From positions 3,161,225-3,225,224 of the forward strand of contig CP054185.1 in NCBI GenBank assembly GCA_015180985.1: a stretch of 64,000 bases of DNA, in the 5' to 3' direction. Every line of letters begins with the position of its first letter. Positions within the stretch are counted from its first letter, which is position 1. Shown in pieces: positions 18,940 through 28,900 of this stretch. The translations under genes were made by a program, and so were the position numbers. The notes beneath the pieces were generated by a model. It did not search any database, was not told the DNA's origin, and saw only the letters and a program-made list of their open reading frames with translations. Source of the DNA: Flammeovirgaceae bacterium (GTDB lineage: Bacteria; Bacteroidota; Bacteroidia; Cytophagales; Cyclobacteriaceae).

Positions 18940-20376
18940 ATGAAGTTCGATATTGATGTACTCATCATCTTTGCCGATAGGGATAACGAAAAAAACAAAG
19001 ATCAGGCCGGCTGGGTTACCCAGTTCAAAAAGTTCCTCGATCTGATGCTGTCGCAGGTGCTGGGCGAAAAACCAAACATTATGCTGAAGAGTGAGTTCGA
19101 CAGCATGACCTCGCCTAAACTGGATAACGCAGCAACCCTTGTCAGCATACTGTCGCCAGATTTTATCCGTTCCGGTCAGTGCCTGGATAATCTTGAGACG
19201 TTCTATAAAACTACCGAAGCCTCGGGCAAAAACCGCAACCGGGTCTTTAAAGTTTTTAAAACACCCCTTTCGCTGCAGGAGCAACCACCCCGCCTGCGCG
19301 AATTAATCGGATATGAGATGTACCAACTCGATAATGAAACGGGTGAAGTACGCGAATACACCGATTACTTCAGCACCGATGCGGAGCGGCAATACTGGAT
19401 GAAAATGGTTGACCTGGCCTATGACATTTACGATACCCTGGCCGAACTGAAGGGAGCCGAGAAAACCGAGGTTAAAAATATACACCGCAGAAAAACCATC
19501 TACTTAGCCGAAACCGGCCACGACTTATCGGTGCAGCGCAACATCATCAAGCGCGAACTACAGCGACACGGGTACATTGTACTTCCGAACAAAACCCTGC
19601 CCGATAACATCAATGAATTTGAGCGGATTGTACGAAGGGATGTTGACGAAGCCAGTTTATCCATACACCTCATCGGCAGTGCCTATGGTGAAATCCCGGA
19701 AGGAGCCGAACGCTCAATTATTGATTTACAAAACCGGTATGCTGCGGAGAAAAGCCATCGGGTAAGCAAAGATGAATTTACCCGACTCATCTGGATCTCA
19801 CCCAACCTCGTCAATGCCAGCGAAAGACAGAAAGCATTCATCGAAAACATTAAGCGCGACACCGAGGCACAGGAGGGTGCCGAAATCCTGCAAACCCCGC
19901 TGGAAGATTTTAAGAATATTGTTCGCGAAGAACTGATGGATTCTCCGGAAAAGCGTTCGCTGGATGAAACCGGTGGTAAATCCGTTTACCTGGTACATGA
20001 TAAAGTGGATGCAAACGAAGTAAAACCCATTATCGAAACAATCGAAAAATCAGGATATAAAGTTTTAACACCCGAGTTTAATGGTGAACTACTTGACCTG
20101 CGGCAAAAACACATTGAGAACTTACGCAACTTCGACAGCGCTATTATTTATAAAGGAAAGGTAAACGACCAGTGGGTGCGTATGAAAGTGCTGGACCTGC
20201 TGAAGGCGCCCGGCTTTGGCCGAAAGAAACCGATTAAAGGAAAGGCGGTAGTAACAACACCAGGCTCAAAACTCAATCTGGATGCATTTAAAAACCAAAA
20301 CATCCGGTTGGTTGAATCGGACCCGAGAGACACACCCCAGTCAATTAAGTCATTATTGGATGAGTTTAATGGATGA
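18940..20376 (+). CDS. Three-domain TIR-like protein
   Basis: 478 residues, no signal peptide, so cytoplasmic. Residues 1-160 look like a TIR domain of the bacterial effector/conflict type (DVLIIFADRD, GWVTQFKKFLDLMLSQVLGEKP, ATLVSILSPDFIRSGQCLDNLE, then the VFKVFKTPLS strand). In catalytic TIR NADases the region aligned to SGQCLDNLE reads SxWCxxE; here the Glu position appears to be Asn, so NADase activity is doubtful. Residues 163-330 form a DUF4062/TIR-like alpha/beta unit (KTIYLAETGHDLSVQRNIIK). Residues 345-478 form a third similar unit (KSVYLVHDKVDANEVKPIIE). It lies 18 bp after the NTT-like gene and 67 bp before the nSTAND NTPase, the kind of partner TIR domains often have. Family call is moderate. 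Confidence 0.72.
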   Translation: MKFDIDVLIIFADRDNEKNKDQAGWVTQFKKFLDLMLSQVLGEKPNIMLKSEFDSMTSPKLDNAATLVSILSPDFIRSGQCLDNLETFYKTTEASGKNRNRVFKVFKTPLSLQEQPPRLRELIGYEMYQLDNETGEVREYTDYFSTDAERQYWMKMVDLAYDIYDTLAELKGAEKTEVKNIHRRKTIYLAETGHDLSVQRNIIKRELQRHGYIVLPNKTLPDNINEFERIVRRDVDEASLSIHLIGSAYGEIPEGAERSIIDLQNRYAAEKSHRVSKDEFTRLIWISPNLVNASERQKAFIENIKRDTEAQEGAEILQTPLEDFKNIVREELMDSPEKRSLDETGGKSVYLVHDKVDANEVKPIIETIEKSGYKVLTPEFNGELLDLRQKHIENLRNFDSAIIYKGKVNDQWVRMKVLDLLKAPGFGRKKPIKGKAVVTTPGSKLNLDAFKNQNIRLVESDPRDTPQSIKSLLDEFNG

Positions 20377-20384
20377 ACCTATGT

Positions 20385-20421
20385 GTCTTATGTCTAATCA
20401 TCTCATATCTAAAATCATAAA
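20385..20421. repeat. Possible relic of the S23-associated repeat
   Basis: The 67-bp gap between the TIR-like and nSTAND genes is low complexity (TCTTATGTCT, CATCTCATATCTAAAATCATA). It shares the 10-mer ATCTAAAATC (20407-20416) with the right inverted-repeat arm of the S23 element at 36 kb (36323-36332). It may be a degenerate copy; the match is short. Confidence 0.3.
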
Positions 20422-20443
20422 TGGGTTTTAAAATCTTACAAGT

Positions 20444-23400
20444 ATGAACCCCTCCACCACACAAAAAACCGCCACCCTTAATCCCTTCCCGGGGTTGCGG
20501 CCATTCAAAATTGAAGAGAGTCATCTCTTTTTCGGCCGTGAAGGACAAAGCGATGAGGTCCTCTTGAAGTTATCGAAGAACCGCTTCGTGGGCGTTATCG
20601 GCCCTTCCGGAAGCGGTAAATCATCATTTATTTACTGCGGAGTGCTTCCCATATTATATGGTGGCTTCCTCACCGATGCCAGCCCTAATTGGGAAGTTGT
20701 GGTAACCCGTCCGGGGGCCGGGCCGATTGATAATTTGGCCGAGTCGCTGTTGAAGAATAATAAGGAGTATCTTGATGCCGATGCGGATGAGCGCAAAATC
20801 AAACGCACCATCTTCTCAACCCTGCTGCGAAGCAGTTCGCTGGGGCTGGTGGAGGCCGTGGAACAATCGCGCAGATCGGCCGATGTGAACTACCTGATTC
20901 TGGTTGACCAGTTTGAAGAATTGTTCCGCTTTAAAGACAGCACCGATCCGAATTCAGTAAATGAAACGCTGGCCTTTGTAAACCTGCTCATTGAAGCTAT
21001 TAACTATCCGGACTCCCCAATTTATGTTGCTATCACTATGCGATCGGATTTCATTGGCGACTGTGCGCAATTTCCGGAACTTACCCGCAAAATCAACGAC
21101 AGCCACTACCTGATACCCCAACTCACCCGTGAACAAAAACGCAGGGCTATTGAAGGCCCCGTTGCTGTAGGCGGTGCGCAGATAACCCCGCGACTGGTTC
21201 AGCAACTGCTTAATGATCTGGGCGATAACCCCGACCAGTTGCCCATTCTTCAGCACGCGCTGATGCGTACCTGGAGTTATTGGGCTAACTACCGCGATTA
21301 TGAAGATGAGCCCGTTGACCTGAAACATTACGAGGCAATCGGCACCATGCGCGAAGCCTTGAGCATGCACGCCAATGAAGCCTTCGATGAACTGACCGAA
21401 GACCAGCAACGCATTTGCGAAGTACTGTTTAAAGCCATTACCGAAAAACGCGGTGAAAACTTCGGCATCCGCAGACCTACCCGGCTCAACGAAATAGCAG
21501 CCATTGCCGATTGCTCGGAAGATGAAGTTATTGAAGTGATCGAGAAGTTCCGGGAACCCGGCAGGTCCTTACTCACCCCGGCACACGGCTCGCCTATTAC
21601 GTCCAAATCCATGATCGACATCTCGCACGAGAGTCTGATGCGGATTTGGGTGCGGTTGAAAAACTGGGTGGATGACGAAGCCGATGCCGTGCAGATGTAC
21701 CTGCGCCTGGCCGAAGCCGCTTCCATGTACCAGGTGGGTAAATCAGGCCTGTGGCGCCCACCCGATTTGCAACTGGCGCTGAACTGGCAGGCCAAGCACA
21801 AGCCTACGTTAATCTGGGGGCAGCGCTACCACCCGGCCTTCGAGCGTACGATGGTGTTCCTCGAATACTCCAAAAAAGAATTCGAGACCGAGCAACGTAT
21901 CCGCGAACTCGAGCAGAAACGCAAACTGCAGCGTGCCCGTATCACGGCCATCGTGTTCGGAACACTTACGGTAATCGCCTTAATGTTTCTGGTGTACGCC
22001 TTCATTCAGAAAACCGCAGCCGAGAAGAACTTCCAGGAAGCAGAAAAGCAGCGCCTCCGGGCTGAATTTCTTAAAAAGGAAGCCGAAACAGCACGTGACG
22101 ATGCACGAGAACAACGCGACCTTGCATTAGCCGCACAAAAGGCCGAAGCCGAACAACGTGCTGCCGCTGAAGAAGCAAAAAAACAAGCTGAACAAAATGC
22201 GGAAGAAGCCCGCAGGCAGGAAGCCGAAGCAAAACGCCAGGAGGAGTTAGCCAGGCAAAACCAACGCAAAGCCGAAGAAAATGAATTGAAGGCTAACCTG
22301 AATGCCGAGGCCGCGCGCAGGGCCGAAGCCGATGCCCGGAACAAACGCTACGTGGCGCAGGCCAAAGCTATGGCCCTAAAATCGCAGGAACTGAACAATG
22401 ACCTTTCCCTCGAGGCCGCACTTGCACAACAGGCCTACTATTTTAACAAGGATCATGGTGGCGAGGAGTACGACAACGATATTTACAATGGCCTGTTTTA
22501 TGCCCTTCGCAACACCAATCACCCGCTTACGGAAAGTTTGAGAGGCCACGAGTATGGCGCTGCCCGCGCGCTGGTTACCCACCGCAGTGATGCGGATATT
22601 TACTCGGGCGGCAGCGATGGCAAAATCATCCGGTGGAATAATGAAAACGGTAAATGGGTAGGCACTGAACTGGTGAAAAAGCGCAGTGACTACCAGGTGT
22701 ATGCTATGGACATTGACCCCGCTGAGACAAGGTTGGCTGCTGCCGGTTTAAACTTTGTAGATGATACCCGTAACTACATTGAATTGTACGACCTTAAGAC
22801 CATGGGCAGTCCGAAAAAAATAACCGGGTTTTACAAAGCTGTTGAAAATGTGCAGTTTACTCCCGATGGCAAAGGGCTGTACGCCCGCGACAACGGGGGC
22901 CACAGCATCAAATACTCCGACTTTTCCACTACGCGTGAAGTAATTTCCCCGCCCGAAAAAATCAACTCCATTGAACTGAGTGCTGACGGCACAAAGCTGG
23001 CCGGTGTAGGCGACAAAGGCACTTTATATATATGGGATATTGCCAATAGTTATAAAGCCACTGAAATCAAACTCGGTAATTCACCCCTTACCGCATTAAC
23101 CTGGCATCCTACCGATAACCTGCTGATTGTGGGTAATAACGCTGGCCTGTTACGCATTGTAAGGGCAGGCATTGTAGTGCGAACCCTCTCAGGGCACCGT
23201 GGTCCGATTGAACAAATCCGGTATAACCATACGGCCACATTCTTTGCTTCGGCCAGCAAAGACAAAACCGTACGCCTGTGGAATGTCAGCAAGCTTACCG
23301 TGCCACCCATTGAATTAAAAGATCACCTGGATTGGGTGTGGACGCTCACCTTCTCGCCCGATGACCAGCAGATTATGGTAGGCCTGCACAGCGCCCAGCA

Positions 23401-23593
23401 AACCATCCGGCAAGACCAGTTAAAAAACGAAGAAAGCATCCGGGCTTACCCCACTAAACTTGCTACCATGTCAAATATTTTGTGCGACTGGGCCATTAAA
23501 CAAAATATGAGTGACGATGACTGGAACACGTATGTGGGGGCTGACCTGCCCAAGGAATTAACCTGCAAAAATCTTCCACCCAATAAAAACTGA
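20444..23593 (+). CDS. nSTAND1-type NTPase with membrane segment, coiled coil and WD40 propeller
   Basis: 1049 residues. It begins LNPFPGLRPFKIEESHLFFGR, the signature opening of the nSTAND1 (novel STAND) group, followed by the P-loop GPSGSGKSS (53-61), Walker B ILVDQFEELF (near 150), and a winged-helix-like region with SMIDISHESLMRIW (near 390). A single transmembrane helix lies at about 499-524 (ITAIVFGTLTVIALMFLVYAF), then an Ala/Glu/Lys/Gln coiled coil (about 525-640), then WD40 repeats (about 690-1000, e.g. LSGHRGPIEQIRYN and KDKTVRLWN). STAND proteins are signal-triggered switches in which the C-terminal repeats sense and the NTPase oligomerises; the membrane segment between the halves suggests the propeller lies on the other side of the membrane or is membrane-tethered. 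Such proteins are sometimes mislabelled Hat/HatR. Six bases separate it from the next gene. Confidence 0.88.
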   Translation: MNPSTTQKTATLNPFPGLRPFKIEESHLFFGREGQSDEVLLKLSKNRFVGVIGPSGSGKSSFIYCGVLPILYGGFLTDASPNWEVVVTRPGAGPIDNLAESLLKNNKEYLDADADERKIKRTIFSTLLRSSSLGLVEAVEQSRRSADVNYLILVDQFEELFRFKDSTDPNSVNETLAFVNLLIEAINYPDSPIYVAITMRSDFIGDCAQFPELTRKINDSHYLIPQLTREQKRRAIEGPVAVGGAQITPRLVQQLLNDLGDNPDQLPILQHALMRTWSYWANYRDYEDEPVDLKHYEAIGTMREALSMHANEAFDELTEDQQRICEVLFKAITEKRGENFGIRRPTRLNEIAAIADCSEDEVIEVIEKFREPGRSLLTPAHGSPITSKSMIDISHESLMRIWVRLKNWVDDEADAVQMYLRLAEAASMYQVGKSGLWRPPDLQLALNWQAKHKPTLIWGQRYHPAFERTMVFLEYSKKEFETEQRIRELEQKRKLQRARITAIVFGTLTVIALMFLVYAFIQKTAAEKNFQEAEKQRLRAEFLKKEAETARDDAREQRDLALAAQKAEAEQRAAAEEAKKQAEQNAEEARRQEAEAKRQEELARQNQRKAEENELKANLNAEAARRAEADARNKRYVAQAKAMALKSQELNNDLSLEAALAQQAYYFNKDHGGEEYDNDIYNGLFYALRNTNHPLTESLRGHEYGAARALVTHRSDADIYSGGSDGKIIRWNNENGKWVGTELVKKRSDYQVYAMDIDPAETRLAAAGLNFVDDTRNYIELYDLKTMGSPKKITGFYKAVENVQFTPDGKGLYARDNGGHSIKYSDFSTTREVISPPEKINSIELSADGTKLAGVGDKGTLYIWDIANSYKATEIKLGNSPLTALTWHPTDNLLIVGNNAGLLRIVRAGIVVRTLSGHRGPIEQIRYNHTATFFASASKDKTVRLWNVSKLTVPPIELKDHLDWVWTLTFSPDDQQIMVGLHSAQQTIRQDQLKNEESIRAYPTKLATMSNILCDWAIKQNMSDDDWNTYVGADLPKELTCKNLPPNKN

Positions 23594-23599
23594 TAGTGC

Positions 23600-24673
23600 A
23601 TGAATAGACTTTACCCGGTTATAGTTTTACTAAGTGTTGCCTTTCCTGCTCTTGCACAGGATTGCGTGCAAACCCTGCGGCTGGCACGCGCTACGTACGA
23701 ACAAGGTCGCCTTCATGAAATAGAAGGACAGTTGGCTAAATGTTTAGAGCCGTCTGGTTTCGGAAAAGACCAAAAACAGGAACGTGTAGAGGCCTACAAA
23801 CTCCTTTGCCTGAGTTACATCTACCTGGAAGAACCGGATAAGGCCGATGAGGCCATGCTCAACATGAAAAAGACAGACCCCTACTACGAGCCCAACGAAG
23901 CCGTTGACCCGGCCGAGTTTGTGGCCCTGTACAACACATTCAGAAAAGAACCTGTTTACCGGATTGGCGCAGCGCTTGGCGGAAATTTTTCGCAACCCAA
24001 TATTTCAGAACTGGTTTACGTAACCGAGTTTACCGGTGACAGCAAGTATAAACGGTCGTTTGCTATTCAGTTTGGCGCAGTGGCCGATGTACCGCTTTCG
24101 CTGTTTGGCACCAAAAAGAAGTGGACACTGCACGGTGAACTCCTCTACCAGCAGCGAAAATTTCAAATCAACCAGCAGGAAAGCCGCGGTACTGAGCCGA
24201 CTACAGGCGTTGAGTTGTTTAATCAGTTACAAGGTGTGGAAACCCAAAACCTGCTGACCCTGCCGGTTATACTACAATACCGCTTTATCAACAACGACAA
24301 ATTCAACCCGTATGTCGGTCTTGGTATTTCGCCCGAACTGATGCTGAACCGGAAACTCACGGCCGAAAAACTGCGCGATGGCCAGCCCTCCGTACCTGAA
24401 AAAAGTGAAGACTTTCAATTCAACGCCATCAACCTGAATGCATTGGTCACAGCCGGGGTTAAATGGCCGTTGCGCCCCGGGGTAATTATACTGGAGTTAC
24501 GCTATGCCCACGGCCTTACCAACATTACTACTGCCGAACATGCGTATGCCAACGAAGCGCTGGTGTTGGATTACGGCTTTGCCGACTCTATCTTCAAAAT
24601 GTCATCGCTATCGCTCAGCGTGGGCTATGTGTATGAAGTGTTCATCCCTAAAAAACTGAAACATAAAAAATGA
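23600..24673 (+). CDS. PorT-like outer-membrane beta-barrel protein with helical N-terminus
   Basis: 357 residues. Signal peptide MNRLYPVIVLLSVAFPALAQ, then a cysteine-containing TPR-like helical region (about 20-115: LARATYEQGRLHEIEGQLAKCL, VEAYKLLCLSYIYLEEPDKADEAM), then an outer-membrane barrel (about 120-345) with the alternating pattern and LPVILQYRFINNDKFNPYVGLGISPEL strand typical of PorT/OMP_b-brl_2 proteins. Start is 6 bp after the nSTAND gene; it overlaps the following lipoprotein gene by 4 bases (ATGA), which strongly suggests translational coupling. Role unknown, probably an envelope partner of the other block members. Confidence 0.82.
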   Translation: MNRLYPVIVLLSVAFPALAQDCVQTLRLARATYEQGRLHEIEGQLAKCLEPSGFGKDQKQERVEAYKLLCLSYIYLEEPDKADEAMLNMKKTDPYYEPNEAVDPAEFVALYNTFRKEPVYRIGAALGGNFSQPNISELVYVTEFTGDSKYKRSFAIQFGAVADVPLSLFGTKKKWTLHGELLYQQRKFQINQQESRGTEPTTGVELFNQLQGVETQNLLTLPVILQYRFINNDKFNPYVGLGISPELMLNRKLTAEKLRDGQPSVPEKSEDFQFNAINLNALVTAGVKWPLRPGVIILELRYAHGLTNITTAEHAYANEALVLDYGFADSIFKMSSLSLSVGYVYEVFIPKKLKHKK

Positions 24674-25962
24674 GAGTTTACGCAACCCTATTTGCACTTA
24701 TTACGCTCACCACCTGCAATAACCTGGAAGACGCTGAACCTTCGGAGCGCGCAACGTTTATGAAGGTGTTCAACGGCATCCAGGGCATTGAGGCTGCGGC
24801 TGCCGAACTTACTCCGGACGGTTTTATTGTGGTAGGCAATATGACCATTGCCCGGGACTCGGTGGTTACCGTGGTGTTTAAAACCGACAAACGGGGAAAC
24901 CGCATCGGCAATATGCACTATTACCAGGGCGGGTCGGGAAACGCCATTAAAGCCTTACCGAATGGCAACGGTTACCTGGTTGTTGGCGAGAAGATTAAAA
25001 CAGACCCGAACGCCACACCAACCGACAACATTGATATCGTTTCGGCCCGCATGCTGCACATCAGTAACGATTTGGATAGCATCAAAACAATTTACCTGAA
25101 CGATGGTACTGCCAATACCGTTAAAACAGATTACCGGGCGGTATCGCTTACCGTAACTCCGGCAGGAAAGGTGGTTGTTCTGGGTACCTACCAAACCTCA
25201 ATTACGGCACCTGAACGGCCGTACCTACAACGATATAATGCCGACCTCTCAACCATAGAGTGGTACGAAGAATTTGCCTCCATCAACCGGAGTTACCGGA
25301 ACGCCAAGTCCCTACACTTTATAAACGGCAACTACATTTGGGCAAGCGCAGTAGCGCAGGAACAACAAAATTTCGATTTTTCTTATGTTAGTGTACCCTT
25401 TGTACAGGAGGGCTCAGTATTTGTTAACTACAGTTTACTCGGAGAAACAACATCTCAATCGTTAAGACCAAATGATATCCAGCCAGCAAAGTCCGTAGCC
25501 TTCGGCTATGGCATTACCGGTACCAGGGCAAGCACGAATGGCTCAGGCGCTAATGTCTTCTTTGCGCGAACCGATGCGTCAGGTAATATTATTCCGGCCA
25601 CGGTAAAGTTTTTTGACGCTATACTTTCGGAGCAAACAGGCGCCATCGGAGAAACAAATTCAGAAATACAGGATTATGGAACTGCTATTACCGGCACCAG
25701 CGATGGCACTTTTGTGATAGCCGGCCATTTTGTTACCAACCCGCAAAAAGGAAACGGTGCAAATGATTTGGTGCTGATTAAAACAGATATCAACGGCAAC
25801 ATGCGCTGGATGAAATCTCTGGGCGGCACAGGCAGCGAAACAGTAAGTACCATCTGCGAAACAGAAGACCAGGGTTTGCTGATTTGCGGAACAAACCTAG
25901 TGGGGAGCGTACCCTCCATTTTTTTGATTAAAACGGATAAAAACGGTGAACTGAAGAACTGA
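24670..25962 (+). CDS. Predicted lipoprotein with delta-60-like propeller repeats
   Basis: 430 residues. N-terminal MRVYATLFALITLTTCNNLED carries a signal sequence ending in a lipobox-like TTC (Cys16). The body has repeated units of the type LTPDGFIVVGN...VFKTDKRGN, DGTFVIAGHF...LVLIKTDINGN, EDQGLLICGTNL...IFLIKTDKNGE, a blade pattern seen in delta-60/secreted propeller proteins. Coupled on both sides: ATGA overlap with the barrel gene upstream and TGATG overlap with the giant gene downstream. Probably anchored in the outer membrane and acting with its neighbours at the cell surface. Confidence 0.8.
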   Translation: MRVYATLFALITLTTCNNLEDAEPSERATFMKVFNGIQGIEAAAAELTPDGFIVVGNMTIARDSVVTVVFKTDKRGNRIGNMHYYQGGSGNAIKALPNGNGYLVVGEKIKTDPNATPTDNIDIVSARMLHISNDLDSIKTIYLNDGTANTVKTDYRAVSLTVTPAGKVVVLGTYQTSITAPERPYLQRYNADLSTIEWYEEFASINRSYRNAKSLHFINGNYIWASAVAQEQQNFDFSYVSVPFVQEGSVFVNYSLLGETTSQSLRPNDIQPAKSVAFGYGITGTRASTNGSGANVFFARTDASGNIIPATVKFFDAILSEQTGAIGETNSEIQDYGTAITGTSDGTFVIAGHFVTNPQKGNGANDLVLIKTDINGNMRWMKSLGGTGSETVSTICETEDQGLLICGTNLVGSVPSIFLIKTDKNGELKN

Positions 25963-28900
25963 TGAATATGAATACGTACAAGTATCTTTTTCTTAAATTA
26001 TTATTTTTGTTATTAAGTATATCCTTTTCACCGGCATTCTCACAGGTTTCCGGTGGGTCATTCACAGCTACAACATGTGCCGATGGCGATGTTACGTGGA
26101 CAAATCCGGGAACAATAAACACCATTTTAATTTTTGCAAAGGCAGGTTCGGCCATTACCGTTGGCACTCCAACGAGTAATGAATCTAGTTATACAGCAAG
26201 TACAACATTCGGCAGTGGGACAGTCTATCAAAATGATCCTGAGGCATTTTGTATTTACAAATCATCAACATCAGGCACCTCTGTTTCAATAACCAATCTA
26301 ACCCCTGGAACGACCTATCATTTTCTTGCATACAATGTAAACGGTACAACATACTCTGCTCCCCATACTTTCAGCGGGGGGCCTACCTCCACTCTGGCTA
26401 ATGCCTCATCGGTACAAACAATTTCGGATAACAATCAGGTTACCTTAAACTGGACAAATCCAACCTGTTTTGATGAGGTTATGGTTATTGCAAAGCCAAC
26501 AACAACTATTGCCGGAACACCAACGGGCGATGGAAGTGCATATACTGCAGATGCTGATTTTGGGGGTAGCGGAACGAGTTTTGATGTAACCGGTAAAGTG
26601 GTGTATAAAAACAATGGAACTTCTGTTTCTGTAACTGGCCTAACCAATGGAACAACTTACTTTTTTAGAATTTTTACTCGCAAAGGAACTACATGGTCAA
26701 ATGGTGTTGAAGTCAGTGCGATTCCATTTGCACCAGCATCCGGAGGTTCATTTTCCCAAGCATGTTTAAATACCGGTACTCCAATTTGGACAAATCCAGG
26801 TACAGTCGGCACAATTGTAGTCTTTGCAAAATCTGGATCAGCAATTACCGTTGGAACTCCAACAAGTAATATCTCAACGTATACAAATAATGCTGCATTT
26901 GGTTCCGGGACGCCTTATCAACACGATGCAAATGCATATTGTATTTATAAAGGAACGGGAACTTCCATTAATATTACAGCACTTAGCCCAGGTACAACTT
27001 ATCATTTTCTGGTATTTAATGCTAACGGAACGTCCTATTCGCCAGCTCATACATTTAGTGGTAACACGCTTACAACACCCCCAAATGTTACAGGCTTGGC
27101 AGGTAGTCCATCCGCTAACTCTGTTTCATTATCATGGACTAACCCAGCATGCTTTGACGAAGTACTGATGGTTGCCAAAACTTCAACAATTTCCGGGACT
27201 CCTACCGGAGATGGCTCAGGCTATACGGCCGAATCAGATTTTAGTGGTGCCGGAACAATCTTTGATACGTCAGGAAAAGTGGTTTACAAGGGCTCTGGTA
27301 ATTCCGTAAATGTTACAGGCCTTTCAATCAGCACTACATACTTTTTTAAGGTCTTTACTCGGAAAGGAACCACTTGGTCAGCCGGGATTGAAATCAGTAC
27401 AACTACCATTTGTACGCCTACCAATGCAACAGGCTTGACCATCAGTGACACAAATACAACCGGTACTATTGGCTGGACCAACCCCGCCTGTCTTGATGAA
27501 GTAATGATAGTAGTTAAACAGGGTTCAGCTGTAACAGGTACACCCACTGGAGATGGCACAGCATATACTGCAAATTTGGACTTTACCAGTGGTTCAAGTT
27601 CTGTTTTTGACGGGGGCAAGGTGGTTTACAAAGGAAGTACAAGCACACAAACAGTAACAAACCTGACAGCAGGTAATGTATATTACTTTACGATATTTAC
27701 CCGGAAAGGAACCTTGTGGTCATCCGGTATTTCAATCAGTACAGCAACTGGTCCCCCATTGGTAACTGGATTTAATCCAGTTGATAATTCAACAGGTATT
27801 CCGACCGACCAAGTTTTCACAATTACGTTTAATGAAGATGTGTTTATTTCATCGGCTGCATTTACAGGATCAAATAACCTAATTGAATTTGATAAATCCG
27901 GATCAGGCGACCTTGTCGTTAACCGGGATGGGTCAGGTCCCGATGGCTCAATAAGTATTGTTGGCAATGTGGCTACAATAACCCTCTCCACACAACTTGA
28001 AGTAAACACAGCTTATAATATACTTATTGGAAACAGGGTTTTCAGAGACGGTTCAACAAATCATTATACCGGAACAACTGCAGGGAACTGGAATTTCACA
28101 ACAACATCCGGTGTAACAATTACAGCGCCTGTAGTAGGTACATGCCTTGGACAATTTTCAACATTAGGAGACATTGTAATTGCTGAGGTAAATAACAACA
28201 ACCTCCAGGGTACAAATAGTGGAACCTTAACATTGGTACTAGGATTCGATAAAACTGGTTACGTGTTCAATCCTAGTGTTTCCGGTGTAACTGCTACCTT
28301 TAGTCCAGGTGGTGACATCCAGGCAATAACAGTTACATCCATTACCTTTACACAGGCTACTTTTTCCATTCAATTTGATGCATCTGCCCGAAATGAAACG
28401 GATATAATAACTATTTCAGGACTAAAGGTTTCGCGTGACGGATCAATGGCTCCACCGGCCATCGTTGTTGTTAAACCAACCTCTACCCTGAGCATCCAGG
28501 GCATCTCACCGGATATAACCACGTTAGCAACAATTAATGGCGGCACTGCACCATCTGCACCAACAGTTGTTTACCCTGCCGGAGATAATTCCTATTGTGT
28601 GAACGATAATTTCTCAAGCATCTCAATATCAGCTACCGATCCAGACCCTGCCCCTGAAACGTTCAATTGGTATAATGACGCAGCACTGACTTCAGTCAAT
28701 GCTATTAACGCAAGCTCAAGAACGGTTGCGCAATTAATAGGTGCCAGTCCATCACCAGGTACCTATATACGATACGTTACCCAGGTTGATGGATGCGAAA
28801 GTGTGGCTTCTACTGTAACTATTATAATTACTTCATTGCCTGTTGCAAATGCAGGGCCTAATTTAACAGGTGTAAATGCCGTTTGCTCTGGCAGCAGTGT

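Noticed and set aside
22006-22344. Minus-strand Ala/Ser-rich ORF
   Set aside because: It is the antisense of the repetitive coiled-coil region of the nSTAND gene.
26050-27760. Regular repeats that could suggest a CRISPR-like array
   Set aside because: The repeats are about 330 bases long, in frame, and encode fibronectin-like modules; there is no short repeat/spacer pattern.
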